From contig CAUJGI010000245.1 of assembly GCA_963169155.1 (NCBI GenBank), positions 1-8,042 of the forward strand: a stretch of 8,042 nt of DNA. The letters run 5' to 3'. The notes under the pieces were generated by a model. The model worked only from the letters and a program-made list of their open reading frames with translations, did not search any database and had not been told where the DNA came from. Numbering within the stretch: the first letter of the stretch is position 1; each line of letters starts with the position of its first letter. A program made the translations under genes and the position numbers. Source of the stretch: Chloroflexota bacterium (GTDB lineage: Bacteria > Chloroflexota > Anaerolineae > Promineifilales > Promineifilaceae). Positions 1-6,122 of the stretch are shown piece after piece.

Positions 1-355
1 GGTAGACCAGCTCAACCTGCGCATGATTCTGACTCTGAAAAAACTTTATCCTGACATCCCCATCGGCTATTCCGGCCATGAGGTGTGGTTGGCGCCAACC
101 TGGGCGGCGGTGGCTTTGGGTGCCACTTTTGTCGAGCGGCACATCACGCTGGACCGGGCGATGTGGGGCACGGACCAGGCCGCTTCGGTGGAGGTGATGG
201 GGCTGCACCACCTGGTGCGCGACATTCGCGACATCGAACGGGCGCTGGGCGACGGCATCAAGCGAGTCTATCCGGCCGAAGAAAAAATGATTGAGAAACT
301 GCGTCGCGTCAAAAGCGCGCCCATGACGGAAGCTTATGCAGTGCCAGCAGATTGA
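1..355 (+). CDS. N-acetylneuraminate synthase (NeuB) family protein, C-terminal part
   Basis: This is the 3' part of a gene that starts before the window; reading begins at base 2 and gives about 117 residues. The family condenses phosphoenolpyruvate with an N-acetyl amino sugar to make nonulosonic (sialic-type) acids for surface glycans, in the cytoplasm. Visible family signatures are the GYSGHE segment (about residues 22-27 of the visible part) and the run VERHITLDR followed by GTDQAAS, which correspond to the conserved end of the TIM barrel that carries active-site residues. The protein stops soon after the motif KRVYPAEEKMIEKLRR, so the C-terminal SAF (antifreeze-like) domain of classical NeuB is absent. 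Short family members without SAF are known, so this looks like a natural end and not a truncation. Its last 20 bp overlap the next gene, suggesting co-transcription. The family call is firm; the exact sugar product cannot be told. Confidence 0.85.
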   Translation, partial: VDQLNLRMILTLKKLYPDIPIGYSGHEVWLAPTWAAVALGATFVERHITLDRAMWGTDQAASVEVMGLHHLVRDIRDIERALGDGIKRVYPAEEKMIEKLRRVKSAPMTEAYAVPAD

Positions 356-1451
356 CATAACCAACTCCACCGACGTGCGTCGTTTTGTGACCCTGCCGTT
401 CCAGCTGTACCGAAACTGTGCGCAGTGGGTGCCGCCGCTGCTGAGCGAAGGGTACACCGTCCTCAACCGGCAAAAGCACCCGTTTTACGAACATTCCGAC
501 GCCGCGTTTTTTGCGGTCACCAGCGGCAGCGAGGTTTTGGGACGCATTGCCGCGCTGGAAAATCGCCACTACAACGCCCACAAAGGCAGCCGCACCGCCT
601 TCATCGGCTACTTCGCCTGCGTGGAGGATCGGCAAGCTGCCTGCCTGCTGTTTGAGGCGGTGTTTGCCTGGGCCAAAACGCGCGGCTTGCAGGATGTGAT
701 TGGGCCGCGCGGGGTGATTGGCGTGGATGGCAGCACGCTGGTGGATGGGTTTGAGCATCGCCCGGCGCTGACGATGCCTTACAACTACCCGTATTACGAC
801 GACCTGATTCAGCATGCCGGTTTCCGCAAGCTCACCGATTTGCTTTCTGGCTATCTGCCTGCGGATCACGTGCTGCCCCAGCGGCTGTTTGACATTGCCG
901 CAAAGGTGAAAGCGCGGCGCGGCTTTTGGGTGAAGCAGTTCAGCTCCAGGGCAGAAATTCGCCGCTGGATTCCCCAGGTGATGGCGGTGCATGGGGCGGC
1001 ATTTAGCCAGACGGCCAGCTTTTACCCGCCGACGGAGCGGGAAGTGGCGCACATCATCGGCTCAGCGCTGGCGATTGTGGACCCGAAGCTGGTGAAGCTG
1101 GTGATGAAGGGGGACGAGATTGCGGGCTTTATTTTGGCGTATGCGGATGTGTCGGCGGGGTTGGTGCGGGCCAACGGCCGTCTCTTCCCCACCGGCTGGC
1201 TGCACATTTTGCACGACCGCCGCCGCACCCGCTGGCTCAACATCAACGGGCTGGGGATGCTGCCCCGCTACCAGGGCATGGGTGGCAACGCCATTTTGTA
1301 TACCGAGCTGGACCAAACGGTGAAGCAGTCCCAGTTTGAGCATATCGAGGTGGTGCAGGTTGATGAAGCCAACTTCAAAAGCCGTTCTGATATGGAGACA
1401 ATCGGCGTGCAGTGGACCAAGCGCCACCGCCACTACTGGCGCAGCTTATGA
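336..1451 (+). CDS. YghO-like GNAT-superfamily N-acetyltransferase, 371 aa
   Basis: This is a predicted cytoplasmic protein of the YghO-like group, whose substrate is not known. The N-terminal half contains the recurrent features of that group: a start like I-I-x-x-x-V-x-x-F-x-x-x-P-x-x-LY, the WVPPLL segment, HPFYEH, and later LVDGFEHRP, MPYNYPYY and a GF-x-K-x-x-D stretch. The C-terminal third resembles a GNAT fold, with RYQGMGG at about residues 311-317 fitting the acetyl-CoA-binding R/Q-x-x-G-x-G/A loop, followed by VDEANFKS, comparable to the late GNAT region. The ATG at 336 is chosen because homologous proteins begin close to this point; a weak GGAA lies a few bases upstream. It overlaps the NeuB-like gene by 20 bp, which suggests translational coupling and perhaps a role in glycan or amino-sugar modification, but that role is inference from position only. 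Confidence 0.8.
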   Translation: MQCQQIDITNSTDVRRFVTLPFQLYRNCAQWVPPLLSEGYTVLNRQKHPFYEHSDAAFFAVTSGSEVLGRIAALENRHYNAHKGSRTAFIGYFACVEDRQAACLLFEAVFAWAKTRGLQDVIGPRGVIGVDGSTLVDGFEHRPALTMPYNYPYYDDLIQHAGFRKLTDLLSGYLPADHVLPQRLFDIAAKVKARRGFWVKQFSSRAEIRRWIPQVMAVHGAAFSQTASFYPPTEREVAHIIGSALAIVDPKLVKLVMKGDEIAGFILAYADVSAGLVRANGRLFPTGWLHILHDRRRTRWLNINGLGMLPRYQGMGGNAILYTELDQTVKQSQFEHIEVVQVDEANFKSRSDMETIGVQWTKRHRHYWRSL

Positions 1452-1454
1452 ATT

Positions 1455-1481
1455 GTGGGTCGGATTGTCAATCCGACCTAC
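1455..1481. repeat. Intergenic palindrome (9-bp perfect stem, 12 bp with one wobble)
   Basis: Bases 1458-1466 (GGTCGGATT) are the exact reverse complement of 1470-1478, with a 3-base loop GTC. The stem extends outward to 1455/1481 through one G-T wobble. The element begins 4 bases after the acetyltransferase stop and ends 5 bases before the ribosome binding site of the next gene. No T-run follows, so it is not a standard intrinsic terminator. It may be a copy of a dispersed REP-like element or an intercistronic RNA stem. That it recurs elsewhere in the genome is a guess. Confidence 0.7.
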
Positions 1482-1485
1482 GCAC

Positions 1486-1491
1486 AGGAGG
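1486..1491 (+). promoter_or_regulatory. Ribosome binding site AGGAGG deciding the metallophosphoesterase start
   Basis: A perfect AGGAGG lies 6 bases before the ATG at 1498. It rules out the longer in-frame reading from 1336, whose first 54 codons overlap the acetyltransferase gene in another frame and cross the palindrome. Confidence 0.85.
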
Positions 1492-1497
1492 AGCCTG

Positions 1498-2427
1498 ATG
1501 ACCCAAACTGACCTGACGCTAAATCCGGGAACGGCCGTATGGCCATACCCCCACATTTTGCAAGAAAGCTGGCGCACCTGGGCGTTTCGGCGGCTGGATG
1601 CGGCGCTGGCCAACGCGGTGCGGCTGCCGTTTAATAGCCACTCCCGCTTTGTGCTGTTCAGCGATTTGCACCGGGGGGATGGCGGGCCGACCGATCGGTT
1701 CCAGCCCAACAAGTCGCTCTTTTTGCAGGCGCTGCGCCATTACTACGAAAATGGCTACACCTACATTGAGGTGGGCGACGGGGACGAGCTGTGGCTGCAC
1801 GATGATTTGCAGCCGATTGTGCGGGCTCATCGTGATGTGTTTGAATGGCTGCACCGGTTTAAGGAGGACGGCCGTTTGCACATCCTCTACGGCAATCACG
1901 ACATTAAAGGCCCTGAGGATTGCCCGCCCCACAAAGACGGCATTCCCACCCACGAGGCGCTGGTCCTGCAACATGCAAACGGTCAGCGCCTTTTTATTTG
2001 CCACGGCCACCAGGCCGATCTGACCAACGCCCGCCTCTATGCTCTCACCCGCTTTTTGAACAAATCGCTGTGGCGCTGGCTGCGCCTGCAAAGCGTGGGC
2101 CTCATTGATGCCGACATGCGCGTGGAAAACCACATTCTCAACCACATTCGCCACTTCTTCAAGGTATGGACACACCAGCAGCCCCGCCATATCGAAAATC
2201 GGCTAAAAGAGTGGGCGGTCAAAAACCAACAGCCGATTATTTGTGGACATACGCACCGGATGGCATTGCCCGGTACAGGCGGCGTGCCGTACTTCAACAC
2301 GGGGAGCTGCCTGACGGCCAACCGCCTCAGTGGCTTAGAGCTGATCCAGGGCCAGCTCAAGCCAGTTCACTGGGCGGCAGGTCAGCAGCAACGGGTGGGT
2401 GTTTACCGAGATTGGGCCAATCTTTAA
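1498..2427 (+). CDS. Calcineurin-like metallophosphoesterase (LpxH-like motif layout), 309 aa
   Basis: This is a dinuclear-metal phosphoesterase, predicted to be cytoplasmic because no signal peptide is seen. All five metal/active-site blocks of the family are present in order: D56-L-H58, GDGDE (residues 93-97, D94 as bridging metal ligand), GNHD (131-134), HGHQAD (168-173) and GHTHR (249-253). The order and the H-x-x-D after the fourth block resemble the UDP-2,3-diacylglucosamine hydrolase (LpxH) branch. If the host makes no lipid A, another phosphodiester or nucleotide substrate is more likely, so I do not use the lpxH name. An unusual insertion of about 70 residues, rich in Trp, His and Arg, separates the fourth and fifth blocks (residues 174-248) and is probably a cap that shapes the substrate pocket. 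The gene follows the acetyltransferase by 46 bp. Its stop codon lies inside a large palindrome, and it converges on the response-regulator gene. Confidence 0.88.
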   Translation: MTQTDLTLNPGTAVWPYPHILQESWRTWAFRRLDAALANAVRLPFNSHSRFVLFSDLHRGDGGPTDRFQPNKSLFLQALRHYYENGYTYIEVGDGDELWLHDDLQPIVRAHRDVFEWLHRFKEDGRLHILYGNHDIKGPEDCPPHKDGIPTHEALVLQHANGQRLFICHGHQADLTNARLYALTRFLNKSLWRWLRLQSVGLIDADMRVENHILNHIRHFFKVWTHQQPRHIENRLKEWAVKNQQPIICGHTHRMALPGTGGVPYFNTGSCLTANRLSGLELIQGQLKPVHWAAGQQQRVGVYRDWANL

Positions 2428-2441
2428 GATTGGCCCAATCT
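2409..2441. terminator. 33-bp perfect palindrome between convergent genes; possible bidirectional terminator
   Basis: Bases 2409-2424 are the exact reverse complement of 2426-2441, leaving a one-base centre at 2425. Each arm is itself nearly self-complementary (AGATTGG, one base, CCAATCT), so either one long hairpin or two short hairpins could form. The element contains the stop codon of the metallophosphoesterase gene (2425-2427) and lies 31 bp beyond the stop of the convergent response-regulator gene. A terminator role for both strands is plausible from position, but neither side has a U-tract, so a REP-like or otherwise structured repeat is an equal alternative. Confidence 0.55.
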
Positions 2442-2472
2442 GAAAAACAAGAAGCTATTTCTAGAAAGTTAC

Positions 2473-3201
2473 TTAGCCGTCAAACCGGTAGCCGATGCCG
2501 CGCACCGTTTGAATGCGGCGCGATTGGCTGGGATCTTCTTCGATTTTTTCGCGCAGCCAGCGCACATGCACATCAACCGTGCGGCTGTTGCCGTCGTAGG
2601 CCCAGCCCCAGACACGCTCCAGGATCAGGTCGCGTGACAAGGCAATGCCCGGGTGCCGGGCCAGGAACAACAGCAGGTCAAACTCCTTCGGCTTGACATG
2701 GACCGGCTTGCCTTCCAGCCGCAGCTCGCGGCGGCTTTGATCAATTTCCAGGTTGCCAAAGGTTAAGATAAGTTCCGCTTTCTTGATTTCCGGTTTCGGT
2801 TTTTCCTCGGCCTGGCTGTTTAGAGCTTCCTGAATGAGCTCGACACTGCGCAGCAGGGCTTTCACGCGGGCCAATAACTCGCGCATGCTGAACGGCTTGG
2901 TAAGGTAATCGTCGGCACCCATTTCCAGGCCCAGCACTTTGTCTACCTCTTCGGTGCGGGCGGTGAGCATCATGATGGGGAAGCCGTACTCCTTGCGCAG
3001 CTGGCGGCATACCTCAAAGCCGTCCATGCCGGGCAGCATCACATCAAGGATCATTAAACTGGGCAGTTCTTGCCTGGCGAGGGTGAGGGCGGAACGGCCG
3101 TCACTCACCTTCAGCACCTCATACCCCTGACGAGCCAGATTGTATTCCAGCATTTCTAACAACGTGGCGTCGTCTTCGACCACCAGGATTTTATTTTTCA
3201 T
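2473..3201 (-). CDS. OmpR/PhoB-family two-component response regulator, 242 aa
   Basis: This is a cytoplasmic DNA-binding regulator switched by phosphorylation. The receiver domain (about residues 4-118) has the acidic pocket E9-D10-D11, the phospho-acceptor D53 in MILDVMLPGMDG, the switch threonine T80 and K102 in the LTKPF motif. The C-terminal winged helix (about 145-242) has the PKEFDLLLFL, VDVHVRWLREKIE and VRGIGYRF signatures of the PhoB/OmpR class. The linker between them (about 119-144) is long and charged. The start at 3201 is chosen because MKNKILVVEDD is the usual beginning; an upstream ATG at 3267 would add 22 atypical residues and overlap the preceding gene. No clear ribosome binding site precedes it, which fits coupling to the VWA-protein gene that ends 7 bp upstream. 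No partner kinase lies in the window. It is the likely binder of the phased repeats at 5962-6000, by inference. Confidence 0.93.
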   Translation of the reverse strand: MKNKILVVEDDATLLEMLEYNLARQGYEVLKVSDGRSALTLARQELPSLMILDVMLPGMDGFEVCRQLRKEYGFPIMMLTARTEEVDKVLGLEMGADDYLTKPFSMRELLARVKALLRSVELIQEALNSQAEEKPKPEIKKAELILTFGNLEIDQSRRELRLEGKPVHVKPKEFDLLLFLARHPGIALSRDLILERVWGWAYDGNSRTVDVHVRWLREKIEEDPSQSRRIQTVRGIGYRFDG

Positions 3202-3208
3202 TGAGTTT

Positions 3209-4786
3209 TTATTGATAACCCCGGATTTGCTTAAAGATGAAGCTGAGCGATTCGGCCGTGCCGTCAAACATACGGCCGTCCGTCAGTTCCGCCAGCGCTT
3301 GCATGGCGTCCTCGTCCGCATCGCCAAACAAAACCGTGAAGGTGCGAACGTTTTGCGCATCTTCAGACAGCCCCTCGTAAAATCGCTCAAACTCATTAGG
3401 ACTCATCCCATCGGTGTTTTCGCCGTCACTCATCAGGACGATGGAATAGAGTCGGTCGGGGTCTTGCTGCTGGGCGGCGGCTGCCAGTCGGTACGCTTCG
3501 CTGAGCGCAGTGTACATGGCGGTGCCGCCATCCGCGCGCAGATCGTCGACAAAAGTCCGCATTTCGGCCATTGTTGTTCCTCGGCTGTTCACATCGTCAA
3601 TTTGGAACAGCTGCACCTCTTCCACGTGGTCGCTAAAGGTGACCAGGGAGATGATTTCACGGGCGCGGAAGCGGGAAAAGCGGCCGGTGAGGGAGTCGTC
3701 CAGGCCGGTGAGGTTGTTCATGGCCGCCTGTAGATCATTGAGGCCATCGCCGCGCATGGAGCCGCTGACGTCCAGCACAAAGATAGCGTAGGCAGGCAGC
3801 CGCTGCTCGTCCAGGTAGGAAAAGAGCAGGCTGTCGATAATTTCCACACTGTTGGGGAACGGAATTTCAACGAGAAGGGGGGTGGGAATACGGCCGTCCA
3901 GGGCAATGCCGGGCACCACCGGTCGACGCAGCGTAGTGCGCATCATCTCTTCCTGGAACTCAGCCGAACGCAGGTAGGTGATCAGGCGGTCGTATTGTTC
4001 TTGCTTATCGGCATTGAGCAGCATCAGGGGGTAATCGGCGGTGATGATGCCTTCTTTGGGGTAGATGAGCAACAAATCTTCGTGCAGCTCGCCGCTTTCG
4101 TTCAGCGAGAGCAGCACCGATTCGTAGTTGATCAGCCCATCCAAATTGTCCTGTTCCGTGACGTAGCTTTCCGCCAGCCAACCCGAGCTGCCTGCGGTGA
4201 GCGCCTGCCCTTTGAAAAACGCTTGCAGGGCGGGCACGTTCACATCCCCGGCGTTAATCGCGTCGCTGCTGCCGGTGAGCGCCGTGGCCACGCCAATCAG
4301 CGCCGTAAAGCCCGAGTTGGAGGCGGCCGGATTGGTCATGGCATAGCGCAGCTCACCGCTGCTGGCCTTGTCAGCGATGTCTTGCCAGGTGATGTCTGGA
4401 TTGTCGATCCAGCCAAATTCACGCGCCCGGCTCTCTTTGATGCCCATGATGACCGGGGAGAGCATCGTTTTTTCCTGGGTCACCACCAGGCCGCGCCCGC
4501 CTTGCAGCAGGGTCAGGTAGCCCCCGTGGGAAAACCAGGCCAAATCATATTCTGCGCCGGAGAGCAGTGTCTCCGCGCCGTCCAGCGTGCCGATGTATTC
4601 CAGCTCCAGCCGAATGTCGGTTTCCCGCTCGATCTGCTCAAGCAGGGGTTCAATATCTTGCAGTTCGGAACCGGCCAGCACCGTCAGCGTGTTGGCGGAG
4701 CTAAGCCGGCCGCAAGCCGGGTTGAGAAGCAGAAGTAGAATTAGTAGCGTCAGGGCGAGAAAAGGTAAGGGGTGTTTGGGGGTCAT
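3209..4786 (-). CDS. Extracellular substrate-binding domain fused to a VWA domain, probable lipoprotein, 525 aa
   Basis: The N-terminus has a basic start, a very Leu-rich core (residues 7-21) and NPAC with Cys25. The lipobox is weak because Asn occupies -3, but lipid anchoring outside the membrane is plausible. Residues about 30-310 look like a type-2 periplasmic binding protein: LTVLAGSELQDIEPLLEQIE at the start, YDLAWFSHGG, and MTNPAASNSGFTALIG in the ligand region. Residues about 330-525 form a von Willebrand factor A domain with a complete MIDAS metal site: D339-x-S341-x-S343, T422 in GGTAMYTAL and D454 in MSDGEN. VWA domains bind protein partners through a divalent metal, so the protein probably couples ligand binding to a protein contact at the cell surface. 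The start ATG overlaps the previous gene's stop (ATGA at 4783-4786) and has its own good ribosome binding site. The real ligand is unknown. Confidence 0.88.
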   Translation of the reverse strand: MTPKHPLPFLALTLLILLLLLNPACGRLSSANTLTVLAGSELQDIEPLLEQIERETDIRLELEYIGTLDGAETLLSGAEYDLAWFSHGGYLTLLQGGRGLVVTQEKTMLSPVIMGIKESRAREFGWIDNPDITWQDIADKASSGELRYAMTNPAASNSGFTALIGVATALTGSSDAINAGDVNVPALQAFFKGQALTAGSSGWLAESYVTEQDNLDGLINYESVLLSLNESGELHEDLLLIYPKEGIITADYPLMLLNADKQEQYDRLITYLRSAEFQEEMMRTTLRRPVVPGIALDGRIPTPLLVEIPFPNSVEIIDSLLFSYLDEQRLPAYAIFVLDVSGSMRGDGLNDLQAAMNNLTGLDDSLTGRFSRFRAREIISLVTFSDHVEEVQLFQIDDVNSRGTTMAEMRTFVDDLRADGGTAMYTALSEAYRLAAAAQQQDPDRLYSIVLMSDGENTDGMSPNEFERFYEGLSEDAQNVRTFTVLFGDADEDAMQALAELTDGRMFDGTAESLSFIFKQIRGYQ

Positions 4787-5868
4787 GGTTGCCCTCCTGG
4801 CTGCTGGTAGGTTTGTTCGATCAGCTGGATGAGACCTTCCAGCACTTCATAGCTGGGCGGCTCAATGACGTTGACGATGGTATCGGGCAGGGTGATGTTG
4901 TGTTCCGAGGTAAACTGCCGGAATGCCGCCAAATTACCATTACGCAATCCGTATTCGATGGCCAATCTGTGCAGTTCCGGGTCTGTATCCAGCAGTTCAC
5001 CCAGCTGGCGGCCCGCATCCGTGAAGGGAATCAGTACGTGCTCGGTAAAGATGGTGGGCGAGGGATACATCAGCACCATTTCAGGCAGGATGGTACCATT
5101 TTGCAGGGCGGCCTGGGCAATAAACTGCGCCTCGTAAATGATGACGATGGGCGAATGGCCCATGCCTTTGACCAGATAGTCCTCGAACGGTTCCTGGGTG
5201 CTGCTGGGCAGCAGCCCCTGCCGCAAAAAGAGGCCGGATAAAAACGGTAAATTGGCCTGGGCCGCATTCAGGCTTTGCACGATGTTGTTGTCGTTGGCCA
5301 CGTAGCTCATGAGGGCCAGGTACATGGCCGCCGAATTGGAGGTGCGCACATCGGTGGAGCGTACCAGGATGCTCTGGTTGACGGGCAGGACGGTGTTGCC
5401 TTCCAGTTCGTTCCAGCGCACTTCGTTTTGCAGTAGAGGCAGCAGCTTTTCCATGTCCAGCAGGTAGTAGCCGCCCTCGTTGCTGGCCAGGCCCTGCTGC
5501 ACAAACAAGTCGGCGATGGGCTGCCAGGAGGCAATAACCATCGGCGTAAAGAACGGGCTGTAGGAGGTGCTGGCGTTGTGCTCCTGCTGGATTTTTTGTG
5601 CGGCGGGGATGCCCGCAGGGAAAACAAAATCGTACTGGGTCAGGTTGTAATCCGTAGCGATTTCGCGGGAGCCGGCTTTTTGCACGGTGACGTCTAAGCC
5701 GTGGCTTTGCAGGGCTTCCTGCACACGTTCATCTTGAAAGAAGGGAATTTTTTCCGACCCGACCAGGCCAACTACGGGATCGGGTTGGGGGCGAAGGAGA
5801 AAAACGGCGAAGATGATGACGGCCGTTACCCCCAAAATTGCCACAAAAATGGTGCGTGTTCTGTCCAT
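4783..5868 (-). CDS. Membrane-anchored extracellular solute-binding-like protein, 361 aa
   Basis: An N-terminal MDRTR followed by one hydrophobic segment (about residues 7-25) and then RPQPDP suggests an uncleaved signal anchor with the rest outside the cell. The remainder has the look of a two-lobed periplasmic binding protein: an opening beta-strand and helix (VVGLVGSEKIPFF, then a short helical stretch), a YDFVFPAG strand, a VNQSILVRS segment, GHSPIVIIYEAQF (a ligand-lobe strand) and MVLMYPSPTIFTEHVLIPF near residues 260-280. I recognise the fold style and not a specific family. The start at 5868 is preferred over an ATG nine codons upstream because AGGAGAG stands directly before it. It is the first gene of the operon and is coupled by a 4-bp overlap to the substrate-binding/VWA gene, so the two proteins probably act together. 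No permease or ATPase gene accompanies them. Confidence 0.72.
   Translation of the reverse strand: MDRTRTIFVAILGVTAVIIFAVFLLRPQPDPVVGLVGSEKIPFFQDERVQEALQSHGLDVTVQKAGSREIATDYNLTQYDFVFPAGIPAAQKIQQEHNASTSYSPFFTPMVIASWQPIADLFVQQGLASNEGGYYLLDMEKLLPLLQNEVRWNELEGNTVLPVNQSILVRSTDVRTSNSAAMYLALMSYVANDNNIVQSLNAAQANLPFLSGLFLRQGLLPSSTQEPFEDYLVKGMGHSPIVIIYEAQFIAQAALQNGTILPEMVLMYPSPTIFTEHVLIPFTDAGRQLGELLDTDPELHRLAIEYGLRNGNLAAFRQFTSEHNITLPDTIVNVIEPPSYEVLEGLIQLIEQTYQQPGGQP
4793..4798 (-). promoter_or_regulatory. Ribosome binding site AGGAGG for the substrate-binding/VWA gene
   Basis: On the minus strand AGGAGG stands 6 bases before the ATG at 4786. It lies inside the last codons of the upstream gene, so re-initiation after the overlapping ATGA is well supported. 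Confidence 0.8.
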
Positions 5869-5871
5869 GAT

Positions 5872-5878
5872 CTCTCCT
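5872..5878 (-). promoter_or_regulatory. Ribosome binding site AGGAGAG deciding the start of the solute-binding-like gene
   Basis: AGGAGAG on the minus strand lies 3 bases from the ATG at 5868 (its AGGAG core is 5 bases away). The alternative ATG at 5895 has no such site. Confidence 0.75.
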
Positions 5879-5927
5879 GAGTGACATTGTGACACTGGCT
5901 GTTTGTCGCTTGCAGCCTTTACGGGAG

Positions 5928-5933
5928 ATCATA
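5928..5933 (-). promoter_or_regulatory. Candidate -10 element TATGAT of the three-gene operon
   Basis: TATGAT on the minus strand matches the sigma-70-type TATAAT at five of six positions and would give a leader of about 50 bases. The place where a -35 would sit (5951-5956, CCCCAA on this strand) does not resemble TTGACA. That is the usual picture for an activator-dependent promoter and fits the repeats just upstream. It is a prediction from sequence only. Confidence 0.35.
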
Positions 5934-5961
5934 ATCTTGAAGCACCTGCTTTGGGGAGTTG

Positions 5962-6000
5962 TTTACAAGACCATAACACGATTTAACAAAACGATAACAA
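5962..6000 (-). promoter_or_regulatory. Four tandem WTAACAA heptamers, 11-bp phased: candidate PhoB/OmpR-type operator
   Basis: Read on the + strand, the heptamers are TTTACAA (5962-5968), ATAACAC (5973-5979), TTAACAA (5983-5989) and ATAACAA (5994-6000). Their starts are 11, 10 and 11 bp apart, about one DNA turn, so all lie on one face of the helix. Known Pho-type sites bound by PhoB-family dimers are direct repeats with an 11-bp period, and the Bacillus PhoP hexamer TT(A/C/T)A(C/T)A matches two of the four copies fully and two at five of six positions. They lie 93 bp upstream of the start of an operon that encodes such a regulator. Binding by that regulator, and any link to phosphate, is inference. 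Confidence 0.6.
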
Positions 6001-6040
6001 AAAGGAAGCTGTGGGGGCAAGTTGAAAGAGATATCGGAGG

Positions 6041-6091
6041 CGTGATGCGTGAAATGTGATAGGCATCACCTTTCACGTTTCACGTTCCACG
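6041..6091. repeat. Hairpin plus heptamer repeats downstream of the PP2C phosphatase gene
   Basis: CGTGAAA (6048-6054) pairs with TTTCACG (6071-6077), and inside it GTGAT (6056-6060) pairs with ATCAC (6065-6069), separated by one mismatch and closed by a 4-base loop. A competing stem joins 6042-6048 with 6063-6069. To the right the heptamer TTTCACG occurs twice in tandem, followed by the variant TTCCACG (6085-6091). The element begins about 30 bp past the stop of the phosphatase gene, so it could mark the transcript end, but no T-run follows. It may instead be a dispersed intergenic repeat. The rest of the 254-bp gap (5869-6122) holds the operon promoter region described separately and nothing else I can identify. 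Confidence 0.55.
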
Positions 6092-6122
6092 GCAAGTGGG
6101 AGGGTACAGCTGCATGGCGCGT

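Noticed and set aside
309..1052. Long open frame on the minus strand opposite the acetyltransferase gene
   Set aside because: It is antisense to a recognised gene, rich in His, Arg and Gln in the manner of reverse-strand shadows, and has no family motif.
1336..1497. 54-codon N-terminal extension of the metallophosphoesterase reading frame
   Set aside because: It overlaps the acetyltransferase gene, crosses the palindrome, has no ribosome binding site and reads as low-quality protein; the AGGAGG before 1498 decides the start.
1519..2190. Long minus-strand frame opposite the metallophosphoesterase gene
   Set aside because: The sense frame carries all five metallophosphoesterase motifs; the opposite frame has no recognisable domain or ribosome binding site.
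3202..3267. 22-codon N-terminal extension of the response regulator
   Set aside because: It would overlap the VWA gene end by 59 bp and adds residues not seen in receiver domains; MKNKILVVEDD at 3201 is the normal start.
3995..4738. 247-codon plus-strand frame opposite the substrate-binding/VWA gene
   Set aside because: It is antisense to a frame with strong domain evidence and shows no motif of its own.
5881..5894. Direct repeat GTGACATT/GTGACACT near the operon start as a second operator
   Set aside because: It has only two copies with an 8-bp period, which does not match helical phasing, and it lies inside the presumed leader.
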